A DNA stretch of 64,000 nucleotides. Source: Glutamicibacter halophytocola (GTDB taxonomy: Bacteria; Actinomycetota; Actinomycetes; Actinomycetales; Micrococcaceae). This document shows positions 50,928 through 59,422 of this stretch, piece by piece. Each line of letters opens with the position of its first letter. Within the stretch, counting starts at the first letter, position 1. The translations under genes were made by a program, and so were the position numbers. A model generated the notes under the pieces. The model was not told the origin of the DNA and searched no databases. It saw nothing but the letters and a program-made list of their open reading frames with translations. Location: the NCBI RefSeq assembly GCF_001302565.1, contig NZ_CP012750.1:1798001-1862000 (forward strand), given 5' to 3'.

Positions 50928-51275
50928 CTAGACAGTTTCCCCGCGAGCTGCACGCAGCTGCTTCAGGCGGTCTGCCAGAGTCTTTTCCAGCTCCTCTTCG
51001 CTGCGACGCTCCAGGAGCATATCCCAGTGGGTGCGGACTGGCTTCTCATTGTTAGCTTCTTCCATCTGGGCTTCGCCATGGACAAGCTTGGCTTCCTTGC
51101 CGGTCTTGGTGTGCCAGACGGCTGGAATTTCAGCTTCCGCTGCAAAGACAACAAAGACGGTCTCGCCGTCTTCAGTACGGTATTCCACGCGCTGACGGGC
51201 AGCCGGCTCCACACCTGCCTCAGATTCCATGCTCTGTGCACCCAGGCGCATGCCTCGTAGGCTGCGATCGCTCAT
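50928..51275 (-). CDS. rbpA: RNA polymerase-binding protein RbpA
   Basis: A 115-residue actinobacterial RNA polymerase factor. RSLRGMRLGAQSMESEAGV is the N-terminal tail that meets RNA polymerase, followed by the beta core (RVEYRTEDGETVFVVFAAEA), and the C-terminal sigma-interaction domain (KPVRTHWDMLLERRSEEELE). It stabilises open complexes with the primary sigma factor. The zinc-type cysteines of some homologues are absent. Single gene with its own terminator. Confidence 0.95.
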   Translation of the reverse strand: MSDRSLRGMRLGAQSMESEAGVEPAARQRVEYRTEDGETVFVVFAAEAEIPAVWHTKTGKEAKLVHGEAQMEEANNEKPVRTHWDMLLERRSEEELEKTLADRLKQLRAARGETV

Positions 51276-51393
51276 GATTTCCCTCCGCGATGTTAAAAGA
51301 ATTCGCTACACGTACCAACGTTTGACACCGAAAAATAATTCCAGCCAACAAGCAGCATTGGAATCTTCAGGCACCAAAACATCCATTATACGC

Positions 51394-51432
51394 GTTAGCG
51401 GCGAGGTGCATGGTCTGCACCTCGCCGCTAAC
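51394..51432 (-). terminator. Terminator of the NfeD-SPFH operon
   Basis: A perfect 17-bp stem (51394-51410 with 51416-51432, arm start GTTAGCGGCG) and a 5-nt loop, about 30 bp after the SPFH stop on the minus strand. Confidence 0.85.
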
Positions 51433-51460
51433 TGCTATCTAGTTATGAAACCAGCTGCTG

Positions 51461-52381
51461 CTACACGTCGCTGCCAGGAGCAGGAGGCGTTGCTGGGGAC
51501 GTGTTGCCACCAAGTGCGCCGCCGATGCCCTTCAAGGCCTCGGTCAGTTCGCTTGGGATAACCCACAGCGTGTTGGAAGTGCCTTCAGCAAGCTTCGGCA
51601 AGGTCTGCAGGTACTGGTAAGCCAGCAATTCCTGATCTGGCCGGCCAGCGTGAATTGCGTCGAAGACCTTCTGGATAGCCTGGGCTTCACCATCGGCACG
51701 CAGGATCGATGCCTGCGCATCACCTTCGGCCTTCAGGATCTCTGCCTGGCGCTGGCCTTCAGCGGTGAGGATGGAGGACTGCTTGGTACCCTCAGCGGTC
51801 AGGATGGCGGCGCGGCGGTCACGCTCTGCGCGCATCTGCTTTTCCATCGAGTCCTGGATGGACAGTGGTGGATCAATGGCCTTCAGCTCGACACGCGAAA
51901 CACGAATGCCCCACTTGCCGGTGGCCTCGTCCAATACTCCTCGCAGCTGGCCGTTGATCTGGTCGCGGCTGGTCAAGGCCTCTTCCAAGTTCAATCCACC
52001 AACGACGTTACGCAAGGTGGTGGTGGTCAGCTGTTCTACAGCCTGGATGTAGTTGGCAATCTCGTAGGTTGCCGCACGCGGCTCGGTGATCTGGAAGTAA
52101 ACCACGGTGTCAATTGAGACCACCAGGTTATCTTCGGTGATCACTGGCTGTGGCGGGAAGGAGACCACCTGTTCGCGCAGATCAAGCAGAGGCAAGAGGC
52201 GATCCACAAACGGGATCAACAATGTCAGGCCAGGATTCAAGGTGCGGTTGTACTTGCCGAGGCGTTCAACAATGCCGGCACGTGCCTGGGGCACGATTCG
52301 CACGCTGCGCAATAGAACGACGATCACGAAGATCGCCAGAACGACAAGCACAACGGTTACGCCAAAACCATTAGAATTCAT
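51461..52381 (-). CDS. SPFH/band-7 membrane protein (stomatin/QmcA-like)
   Basis: A 306-residue protein with one N-terminal transmembrane segment (GVTVVLVVLAIFVIVVLLRS), a band-7 domain (VPQARAGIVERLGKYNRTLN to DPPLSIQDSMEKQMRAERDR) and an alanine/glutamate-rich coiled coil with repeats of ILTAEGTKQ/ILKAEGDAQ type. SPFH proteins make ring-shaped membrane microdomains and often regulate proteases. It forms an operon with the upstream NfeD gene (about 50 bp apart). Confidence 0.92.
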   Translation of the reverse strand: MNSNGFGVTVVLVVLAIFVIVVLLRSVRIVPQARAGIVERLGKYNRTLNPGLTLLIPFVDRLLPLLDLREQVVSFPPQPVITEDNLVVSIDTVVYFQITEPRAATYEIANYIQAVEQLTTTTLRNVVGGLNLEEALTSRDQINGQLRGVLDEATGKWGIRVSRVELKAIDPPLSIQDSMEKQMRAERDRRAAILTAEGTKQSSILTAEGQRQAEILKAEGDAQASILRADGEAQAIQKVFDAIHAGRPDQELLAYQYLQTLPKLAEGTSNTLWVIPSELTEALKGIGGALGGNTSPATPPAPGSDV

Positions 52382-52431
52382 GGTTCGTACTCACTTTCAT
52401 TGTGCGGGGTGATGAAAAAGTCGAGAAGGAT

Positions 52432-52908
52432 TCAGCTGTCAGCTGGGTCTTCGGGCTTCGGGGAAAGATATGCGGTTGCGCCATCAATGCGCGAAACCAC
52501 GGCGTAGGTTCCAGGGGTCATCGTTGGAACATTCGATTCTGCGCGAACGGTCCAAATTTCGCCCTGGATTTTGGCTGAGCCAGAGATCCGAGAGGTGGGC
52601 TCGAGGATCAGCGCATCCGCACCGATCAATCGCTCGATATTAGACCTGAATCCAGCCGGTGATTTTTTCAAATGCCTAACGGCGATCGGCCGAACGAGCA
52701 GGATCATCAAAAGCGAAACTACGCAGAAGACAACAACCTGCAACCACAGCGGGCCATTGAGCAGGGCTACCGTGACCCCTCCGAGAGCACCTATGCCCAG
52801 CATGATGAAGTAAAGGTCGAGTGACAGCATCTCGATAATGGCCAAGAGCAAGAACAGCGCAAGCCAGATTACCCACGCATTACTTATGATCCATTCCGCA
52901 GTAGTCAT
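52432..52908 (-). CDS. NfeD-family membrane protein
   Basis: About 158 residues from ATG 52908, with AGGTGG 6 nt upstream; a GTG at 52917 is also in frame. Three to four hydrophobic helices (VIWLALFLLLAIIEMLSLDL, FIMLGIGALGGVTVALLNGP, LQVVVFCVVSLLMILLVRPI) are followed by a C-terminal OB-fold (GADALILEPTSRISGSAKIQ, TPGTYAVVSRIDGA). NfeD proteins partner with SPFH proteins, matching the downstream gene. Confidence 0.9.
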   Translation of the reverse strand: MTTAEWIISNAWVIWLALFLLLAIIEMLSLDLYFIMLGIGALGGVTVALLNGPLWLQVVVFCVVSLLMILLVRPIAVRHLKKSPAGFRSNIERLIGADALILEPTSRISGSAKIQGEIWTVRAESNVPTMTPGTYAVVSRIDGATAYLSPKPEDPADS

Positions 52909-53011
52909 GGAATCCACCTAATTTCTCATAGGACAAGGGCCACAAGCTTTGGCCTTTCCTACATTCTGCCGTATCCCGGGCATGAAAGTAGTAGTCATTT
53001 TGGGGTATTTT

Positions 53012-53863
53012 CTATGGCTCAGGGACGAAAACGTGTACTCCAAAGGATGCTGTTACCTGCTGGTTGCCGAGGGAGTGGACTTTGTCTCTCAAGGTTTCCG
53101 GGGAGAGGTGGTGTCCCGCGGGGCCCATGAAGGCCAGGTTGTACAGGTCCTCTTCGTTCAACGCCATCTGATAGCTCAGGTGCTGAGTTTCACTGTGCGC
53201 CAGATGCTCGGCCGCAAACTTTTCGCTCAGGGCAGCCAATTTCCCTTCAGCAACCGATAGCATGCCCAATGGCTCGATCACTTCGTTCAGGTGATCGGGT
53301 TCGCCGGTGACGACGATGCACGCGCCGTCCTCACGCAGGACTCTGCGAAACTCGGCTGGGTTGTGCGGAGCAAAGCAGTTGAGCACCAAATCGCGCGAGG
53401 CATCGGCCGACGGCAATCGCCGCCAAACGTCCCACACCACAGCCATGGTGCTGGGCAGCTTCGCAGCACGGCGCATGGCAAACCGGGAGATATCCAGCGC
53501 CAGTGCATCTTGCTGGCAGTTGCCGGTAGTGGTGAGGATCTGGTTCAGGTAATAGCCCGTGCCAGCGCCCGCATCGAGCAGATCCAGGGTAGATCCTTGG
53601 CGATATTTCTCTACAAGTTCCGAGAGCTTGCCTGCTAGCGGGGCGTAGTGTCCGCTCGACTGGAATGCCTCTCGTGCCTGCACCATGGCCGAGGTGTCTT
53701 CAAGGTAATTGGTTCCCTTGCCAGTGAGGAAGTTGAAGTATCCCTGTTTTGCGGCGTCGAAGCGATGGCTGGAGACACAGCGCAGCGACTTCCTCGTCTC
53801 GTCGCTGAACTGCAACTGCATGTCGCAGACCGGACAGGTGACGGTGGTATCGATGTTGGGCAT
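53012..53863 (-). CDS. rlmA: 23S rRNA (guanine-N1) methyltransferase, RlmA family
   Basis: A 283-residue enzyme. The N-terminal zinc ribbon has Cys10, Cys13, Cys29 and His33 (CPVCD, RCVSSH), with AKQGYFNFLTGKG after it. The methyltransferase domain begins LDLLDAGAGTGYYLNQIL. The motif NCFAPHNPAEFRRVL is conserved in RlmA. It methylates G745 or G748 in helix 35 of 23S rRNA; the RlmAII subtype can give tylosin resistance, but the subtype cannot be set by eye. The start overlaps the def stop by 1 nt. Confidence 0.88.
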   Translation of the reverse strand: MPNIDTTVTCPVCDMQLQFSDETRKSLRCVSSHRFDAAKQGYFNFLTGKGTNYLEDTSAMVQAREAFQSSGHYAPLAGKLSELVEKYRQGSTLDLLDAGAGTGYYLNQILTTTGNCQQDALALDISRFAMRRAAKLPSTMAVVWDVWRRLPSADASRDLVLNCFAPHNPAEFRRVLREDGACIVVTGEPDHLNEVIEPLGMLSVAEGKLAALSEKFAAEHLAHSETQHLSYQMALNEEDLYNLAFMGPAGHHLSPETLRDKVHSLGNQQVTASFGVHVFVPEP

Positions 53864-54504
53864 CAGAAGTTCAGAACCTTCTTGGCGGTGTCGACGTCCA
53901 GGCTTTCATGGCGCCATAGTTCTTGCTCATTGATTAGCGAGCGCGTTTCCGACTTATCAACATAGACGACCCCGCTGAGATGATCCGTCTCGTGTTGCAC
54001 GATTCGTGATTGCCACCCACTGAACTCGCGCGAATGTTGCGCGCCGTCGCGGTCCTCGTAGGTTGCCGTGATATCGGCAGGACGAGTAACAACGCCCTGG
54101 AAGCCCTCAAACGACAAGCATCCCTCATAAAACACGGCTTCGCGATCGGTGGTGGCAGCGTACGTCGGGTTGAAAATTTCGAAGTACTCCAGCGGTTCGC
54201 GTTCGCGTTCGGCCGCAATCTCTTCCGGCACCGGGTACAAATCTTCAAGCACTGCGATCTGAAGCGGAATACCTACCTGCGGTGCAGCCATTCCTACACC
54301 CGGCGCGTGATACATGGTTTGGCGCATGGCGCTTAAAAGCTGTTCGAGCAGGGGCTGATCCAGCTGTCCGGTGTAGGCAACGGCTTGCTGCCGAAGTACC
54401 GGGTGGCCAAGCTGGACGATAGGCAGGACGAGATTGTCGTCAGCTGTTTCTAGCACTGCGAGCACAAGCGCTTGGATCTCTTGGTTGGTGTATTCAGGAT
54501 TCAT
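53863..54504 (-). CDS. def: Peptide deformylase
   Basis: A 213-residue deformylase with all three motifs: GVGMAAPQVGIPLQ, EGCLSFEGF and QHETDHLSG (His171, Glu172, His175). It removes the formyl group from nascent proteins, using a metal bound by the Cys and two His. The N-terminal extension (about 25 residues) is longer than E. coli Def. It lies in an overlapping operon, with zapE upstream (4-nt overlap) and rlmA downstream. Confidence 0.94.
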   Translation of the reverse strand: MNPEYTNQEIQALVLAVLETADDNLVLPIVQLGHPVLRQQAVAYTGQLDQPLLEQLLSAMRQTMYHAPGVGMAAPQVGIPLQIAVLEDLYPVPEEIAAEREREPLEYFEIFNPTYAATTDREAVFYEGCLSFEGFQGVVTRPADITATYEDRDGAQHSREFSGWQSRIVQHETDHLSGVVYVDKSETRSLINEQELWRHESLDVDTAKKVLNF

Positions 54505-55553
54505 GGAGAAACAGTGGTCCGTTCTATGTCGTGGCGGTGTAGCTGCGCTAGCCGCGAGGTCAATCGCGCCTTTTCGGTGGCATGAAGCATATGGCCCAAT
54601 TGGGACAAGTCGTCCTCGGCGTACAAATGAACTTCAATGTCCTTGTCGTAGAAGACATCGATCAGGTTCGCGAGACGGCGCTCTTCATCCAATGGCATTA
54701 GTTCGCTGGATGGGATTTGGGTGATGTGCCACCGCGGAAAACGGGTGGCAAGTTCTAGATAATCCGCGGTATTGCGCCGGGTCCTGCAAATTTGATCGAA
54801 GCTAATCCAAATAGCCTCGCCTGCTTGGCGGGCCGGGCCGATTCGGTCGTATCCGATTTCTATCCATGTTTCGAGCGAGTCGCTAGGCGCCTGCTGGGGG
54901 AGCAGGGTCAGCGAACCACTGCGATACCCGGAAGTGGCGCCCTCCATCTCTGCTTTCCGTAGCCGGTAGTCCAGCTCATGATCCAGCTCAAATACCTCGT
55001 AATCAGCACGGATGGACTCGATGATTGGCTTGACCAAATGGTGAAAGGCATCGTCGTCGAGAAGCTTCTCAGGCTCGTAGTTGGACGTGGTCACCAATTG
55101 AATATCGTGTTGCTTGCAGTACTTGACCAGTTTTCCCATAAACATGGCATCGCCTGGCTCCGTGCAGTGGAATTCGTCGAAGATGAGCACCTGGATGCCA
55201 GCCAGTTCCCGTTCGAGCCCTTGAGAAAAAATGGCGCCAAGTGGCTGGCCAGGGACGCGATTTTTGGGGGAGTTCAGTTGGTGGAAGAACTCGTGGAAAT
55301 GAAATCTCCTAGTGCTGTGCGCCGGGAGATGCGCAACCAGCGAATTGGCGATAACCGTTTTCCCTCGACCGGGCGGGCCGTAGATATAGGCGCCTTGCGG
55401 GGCGTTCTTCGAGGCTGGTCCGACCGTCTTGCCTAGTACGTTGATGAGCTGTTGCTGGGTAGGATCAGCGATAATTCCTTCTGCTGCCAGGGAATCCAGG
55501 ATTTGCTTGGCCAGTGCATTCTTTGCGGAATTTCGTAACGACGGTTCGGGCAT
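54501..55553 (-). CDS. zapE: AFG1/ZapE-like ATPase
   Basis: A 350-residue P-loop ATPase: Walker A GPPGRGKT at about 59-66, Walker B VLIFDEFHCTEPGDAMFMGK, HFHEFFHQLNSP, and sensor LVTTSNYEPEKLL. This matches the ZapE/AFG1 family, which in E. coli associates with the divisome and in mitochondria supports protein turnover. It is the first gene of the zapE-def-rlmA operon on the minus strand. Residues 205-330 are less conserved than the ATPase part. Confidence 0.9.
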   Translation of the reverse strand: MPEPSLRNSAKNALAKQILDSLAAEGIIADPTQQQLINVLGKTVGPASKNAPQGAYIYGPPGRGKTVIANSLVAHLPAHSTRRFHFHEFFHQLNSPKNRVPGQPLGAIFSQGLERELAGIQVLIFDEFHCTEPGDAMFMGKLVKYCKQHDIQLVTTSNYEPEKLLDDDAFHHLVKPIIESIRADYEVFELDHELDYRLRKAEMEGATSGYRSGSLTLLPQQAPSDSLETWIEIGYDRIGPARQAGEAIWISFDQICRTRRNTADYLELATRFPRWHITQIPSSELMPLDEERRLANLIDVFYDKDIEVHLYAEDDLSQLGHMLHATEKARLTSRLAQLHRHDIERTTVSP

Positions 55554-55874
55554 AACTAAATTTTGCCATTCCCGGATGCGGCATCCAATTCACAGGCTTT
55601 CTATCAATTCTCGACACCATCAGTGCAATGCCGTTCGCAGGCCTGAGAAATATTCAGAATACCTAGTCAGATACTTAAAGACTCAATTCCTTTCGGATGA
55701 TTTATTCAGGGGAGTTGCGCCAGGCAAGGGCTCGCTAGAGGCTGGTCTGTGTGAATTTTCGCTATGCCTATCGCTTTTACAGCGGGTAAGTCCATAATGG
55801 ACACACTCGGCAAGCAGTTTGTGAAAAGCTGATGGGTCGAGGAGTTGATGCCATGGTTTCAGGGAGTGTTCGTG
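55554..55874. other. Gene-free divergent region between zapE and ArsR gene
   Basis: About 320 bp. It must hold the zapE-operon promoter (minus) and the ArsR promoter (plus). I see no strong palindrome or hairpin and no coding frame with family features. Confidence 0.4.
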
Positions 55875-56237
55875 ATGACTGGTGAATATAGCGTCCCGAG
55901 GGCGCGAGCAGAAATCATATCGAGTGATCTGCTGGATATGACGGTGACCGTTCTCAAGACATTATCCGATCCTTTGCGGCTTCAAATGCTCTGGGCGCTG
56001 TGTGATCGGGATCTGACGTTGTCTGAGCTCGCGCAGCTGATAGGTGTCAGCCCGACGGTGGCCGGCCAATTGCTTTCGCGCATGAGGACCGCAGGGGTCC
56101 TGCAAACTGAAAAGTCTGGCCGTCACGTGATCTATTCAATGCACGATGAGCTTTCCCGCCAGTTTATTCGCCAAACTTTGGATTTTGCAGCGCACCGACT
56201 TGAGCTGCAAGGCGCCTCGGATTCCACAGAGGATTGA
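55875..56237 (+). CDS. ArsR/SmtB-family winged-helix regulator
   Basis: About 120 residues from ATG 55875 with CAGGGAG upstream; ATG 55848 and two GTG codons are alternatives. Winged helix: VTVLKTLSDPLRLQMLWALC, LSELAQLIGVSPTVAGQLLS and RMRTAGVLQTEKSGRHVIYS. The single Cys lies in ALCDRDL, where ArsR has ELCVCDL, so the arsenite thiol pair is missing. The C-terminal helix keeps HRLE but not the upstream D-x-H half of the SmtB zinc site. It may sense another signal. An ACR3-like permease lies 1.1 kb away on the other strand; a link is uncertain. Confidence 0.85.
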   Translation: MTGEYSVPRARAEIISSDLLDMTVTVLKTLSDPLRLQMLWALCDRDLTLSELAQLIGVSPTVAGQLLSRMRTAGVLQTEKSGRHVIYSMHDELSRQFIRQTLDFAAHRLELQGASDSTED

Positions 56238-56821
56238 GCCAGCATTAATAGGCGGATTAGCTGGTAGATACGCTACTTTCGTGCGAGTTATCAGTAAGCC
56301 GATAATCTACATTATGTAAAGTAGTGGAAATCTGGCACTCCCCAATAGTCCAGTTTCGCTCGGACGATTCTGATGTTCACCTCATCAGAACGATACGCTT
56401 GAAATTGCCAAGCACCGGTTCCGCTTGCGGCCAACGGGTCCGTTGGCAATGAAGATGCCTCGGAGGTTGCTTGCATCGATACCGATGTGCAGACGTGTTC
56501 TCTGGAACCTCCTGAACTCAACGTCAGTGCTTTTGAACATCAGCTGAAACGGTAATCTCGCCGTTTTTTGGAGTCGCAGGCTTTAGGGTTCCTCAGCCAG
56601 CAGCAATAAATTGGAATGCTCCTGGAAACGTGGCTGCATCCAAAAGTCTTTCCATCGAACTTTTCGGCCAGCATCGAAATCCAGAATGGTCTTTGCTAGA
56701 GCGTCAGCGATGCGTCGACAAATTCGGAATTGGGAGCTTTGCAGGGTGCCTGTCAGGTTAGTCTAGAAGGAGCTACTAAAGACGTAGCACTCCCCTATCT
56801 TTCAAGGACTGACGCAAGACT
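56238..56821. other. 584-bp gene-poor stretch
   Basis: No convincing gene. A minus-strand frame at 56312-56521 (69 codons) and short open plus-strand segments between 56330 and 56760 show no recognised family and carry scattered stops, which suggests a decayed gene. The last ~50 bp probably hold the promoter of the DUF3817 gene at 56822. Confidence 0.4.
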
Positions 56822-57283
56822 ATGTCACCAAGCGCCCTATACCGTACGGTTGCTCGTGCAGAAGCGATCACCTGGACGTTATTGATTATCGCAATGGTTC
56901 TCAAGTACGCAGTGAAAGTCGGTGACTGGCCGGTATCGATTGCAGGCTTCGTCCACGGCTTCGTCTTCCTTACTTACATTGCCACTTCCATTTTGGTCGG
57001 CATGAATCAGCGCTGGAGCAAGAGGCTAATTCTTGGCGCCGCAGCAACATCAGTGATTCCGTACCTGACAGTTCCTTTTGACAGGTGGCTCGAGCGTCGA
57101 GGCAAACTTGTTGGCTCCTGGCGCACTCAAGCCAGTGAACATCCGGCAGATCAGCGTTGGACGGATTCGTCTATGCGTTGGCTTGTAGCTCGACCGGTTC
57201 TTTCAACCATCGCGCTTTTTGTCCTGATTGTCGCGGTATTTTCCACCATGCTGGTCATGGGCCCTCCAGGTGGCCGAAGCTGA
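56822..57283 (+). CDS. DUF3817-type integral membrane protein
   Basis: A 153-residue membrane protein with about four hydrophobic segments. The opening LYRTVARAEAITWTLLIIAM followed by MVLKYAVKVGD, and FVHGFVFLTYIATSILVGMN, are the DUF3817 pattern. The C-terminal part adds one more helix (ARPVLSTIALFVLIVAVFST) after a loop with WRTQASEHPADQRW. Function unknown. Confidence 0.82.
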   Translation: MSPSALYRTVARAEAITWTLLIIAMVLKYAVKVGDWPVSIAGFVHGFVFLTYIATSILVGMNQRWSKRLILGAAATSVIPYLTVPFDRWLERRGKLVGSWRTQASEHPADQRWTDSSMRWLVARPVLSTIALFVLIVAVFSTMLVMGPPGGRS

Positions 57284-57373
57284 TCAGCTCCTGTTGGAGC
57301 ACCTGGCTTCAGGCCAGTCTTCTCCGGCCCTGACTACACGGACCGGTTCTCCATACTGGAGGCAAAGTGTACT

Positions 57374-58366
57374 TTAGCCTCTAGGACTTCTCGGAGGATC
57401 GTTCGGCGTCGCCTTGATAAGTAGTGGCATGACCCTAACCATGACGAGCATCGCCACGAGCTCAATAAGCGTCTGCGTCACTACGACTGACGAGGCCAGT
57501 GAGTATTCAAGCGGCAAAGCCAGTGCGATGGGCAGTACAACCAGGGAGTTCCTAGTGACCCCGCTGAAGCTCACCGCGCGCAGGGCCGTGGCTGGAAGGC
57601 CGAATACTTTGCCAATATGAAACGCAGCGAAACCTGCCACAGGGATAAAGACAATAAATACTAGCGCCGCCTGAATCAGGCTTTCTCCCCGGTCAGCCAA
57701 CACGTGGATTTGTGAGCCCACCACGCTGAAAAGCGTTGCCATCATGGCCGGAACCATGAAGTTCTCTGCGCGGCAAGCGATATTGCTGAAGCAAGCGAAT
57801 TTATTGACCAGGATCTGAGTAGTAACCGCAAGCACCAGCGGTATGAATATGAGCAATGTCAGGATTGCTGCAAATGGTTCTGGCGCAAGCATCTCCAATG
57901 AGGATTTCCCGACTATGACATACATGTAGATGGGAATCAGCAGCATCTGCAGTAGCAGCAAGAGCGGTGTTGCGGCGAGCAGCTTGTGGTTCTCTCCCCC
58001 GGCCAGTCCTGAAAAAACGATGACGTAGTCCACGCATGGCGCCAACAAGACGAGGGCGACACCGATCAAAACAGCTTTATCGGCTTGGACGAATCTCGTC
58101 AAAACGTAAACCAGAATGGGGATCACCATAAAGTTGGCTACGACCAGAACCGAGATGAATCTTAAATCCCTGAAACCTTCGACCAGCTTGGTCAGCGGGA
58201 TGCTCAGGAACGTGATGTAAAGCAGTATGGCCAAGAATGGGTTGATCGAAGCACCAAGGACGCTGCTGAGGATCGGGAAGCGCCCGCCAGCAAGGCAGCC
58301 TGCCGCGATAGCCAGTAAATAGAGCCAGATTTGATGCTTGTTCATCCACGTCGTTGCTGAAGACAA
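57374..58366 (-). CDS. ACR3-like arsenite/bile-acid-symporter family permease
   Basis: A 330-residue protein with about ten hydrophobic segments of the BART superfamily. The ACR3-type segment LVLLAPCVDYVIVFSGLAGG retains the cysteine in helix 4 used for arsenite transport, and SGVTRNSLVVLPIALALPLE matches the helix 9 region. ACR3 exports As(III) from the cytosol; some relatives carry other anions. No arsC or arsenite-type ArsR is next to it, so the substrate is uncertain. Confidence 0.78.
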   Translation of the reverse strand: MSSATTWMNKHQIWLYLLAIAAGCLAGGRFPILSSVLGASINPFLAILLYITFLSIPLTKLVEGFRDLRFISVLVVANFMVIPILVYVLTRFVQADKAVLIGVALVLLAPCVDYVIVFSGLAGGENHKLLAATPLLLLLQMLLIPIYMYVIVGKSSLEMLAPEPFAAILTLLIFIPLVLAVTTQILVNKFACFSNIACRAENFMVPAMMATLFSVVGSQIHVLADRGESLIQAALVFIVFIPVAGFAAFHIGKVFGLPATALRAVSFSGVTRNSLVVLPIALALPLEYSLASSVVVTQTLIELVAMLVMVRVMPLLIKATPNDPPRSPRG

Positions 58367-58516
58367 GAACCCTACGCTCCCAAATCTGATTATCGACCAT
58401 TGAATAGTTGCTCGTGGGCTTGTTCTTGCTGACCGTGCTCTGCTGTGTCTGAATCAACAGCGTTCTAGTCCTGGAAGCTGCCGTGAATTCGACGGAGGCA
58501 TCCCTATCATGAGTAC

Positions 58517-58900
58517 ATGAAGCAAAGTATGAACAAGTGGCCCTGGATGGTTTTCATAGACGTTCTCCTCATCGTTCTCTTCGCGTTGCTGGGACGCCGA
58601 GAACATGAGCATGGGCTGGGAATCAGCGGGATCTTCATGACTGCCTTGCCCTTCCTCATAGCCTATGTCGTCATGACTGTCCTGTCGCGGCCATGGCAGA
58701 CGATTAATAAACTGTGGCCAACAGGTATTCTGGTCTGGCTTGGAACCGTCGTCTTGGGTGTTGCGACACGCTTATTGATGGGAAAGACGGCCGCCATTTC
58801 GTTCGTGATCGTCACGTTGATTGTTCTTGGGCTATTGTTGCTTGGCCGACGAGCAGTCTGCGGATTTGTCGCTAAACGATCACAGCAACAACAGGCCTAG
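58517..58900 (+). CDS. DUF3054-type membrane protein
   Basis: A 127-residue protein with four hydrophobic helices: MVFIDVLLIVLFALLGRREH with the DUF3054 D-x4-FA-x-GRR-H motif, FLIAYVVMTVL, TGILVWLGTVVLGVATRLLM and ISFVIVTLIVLGLLLLGRRA. Function unknown. The 3' end overlaps the convergent membrane-protein gene by 21 bp. Confidence 0.85.
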   Translation: MKQSMNKWPWMVFIDVLLIVLFALLGRREHEHGLGISGIFMTALPFLIAYVVMTVLSRPWQTINKLWPTGILVWLGTVVLGVATRLLMGKTAAISFVIVTLIVLGLLLLGRRAVCGFVAKRSQQQQA

Positions 58901-59422
58901 CCCGTAGGAGCCGGCAGCAACCAAGCTGCTGGAGAACGTGCCCAAGATAAATTGTTCAGCCGCGCGGTGGTCTTTCAATTCAGAGAACCGGCCGAGTCCT
59001 TTAACCGCCAATACGATGGCGATGCCTTCTGGCCAACCGGCCCATAACGTGCTGACAATGGCAGCTCGCTCCAGGAGTCCGATCCATAATCCGCCACGAA
59101 GCGGAGATGGGTCGGACTCTTCCTTTTCGATCTCTGAATCATTTTTGGCGGCCAGCCTGAAAACGAGTTCCGTAAATGGTCCACCAAAACTCACCGCGAA
59201 TATGGACGAGAGCATTACGACATACAGTGTCGGTACATGGCTGGACTGGTCAGTTGCACCGGATGCTGCGGATAAAACTGCCGCTGCAGCAGCCAGAAGT
59301 CCGGAGACCACAATGAGAACTTCGCGCCTACGCGCCCGCTTTCCCATGGCGTAACCCAGATATGCGGCCAGGCAAGAAAGTATGGTGGCTAGGCTCAGAC
59401 TCCCCCACGCGATCCAGAACAT
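58880..59422 (-). CDS. Membrane protein with DUF3307-like C terminus, partner of SatD-like gene
   Basis: A 180-residue membrane protein with about five hydrophobic stretches. The C-terminal part, GGLWIGLLERAAIVSTLWAG followed by VKGLGRFSELKDHRAAEQF and LGTFSSSLVAAGSYG, resembles the end of DUF3307 proteins (LER, AK-x2-RF-x-L, AE-x2-LGT). It starts directly at the stop of the SatD-like gene, so the pair is coupled. Function unknown. DUF3307/SatD pairing is known across bacteria. Confidence 0.7.
   Translation of the reverse strand: MFWIAWGSLSLATILSCLAAYLGYAMGKRARRREVLIVVSGLLAAAAAVLSAASGATDQSSHVPTLYVVMLSSIFAVSFGGPFTELVFRLAAKNDSEIEKEESDPSPLRGGLWIGLLERAAIVSTLWAGWPEGIAIVLAVKGLGRFSELKDHRAAEQFILGTFSSSLVAAGSYGLGLLLL

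Noticed and set aside
56312..56521. A 69-codon minus-strand frame in the gene-poor island
   Set aside because: No ribosome-binding site or recognised family; composition is not convincingly coding.
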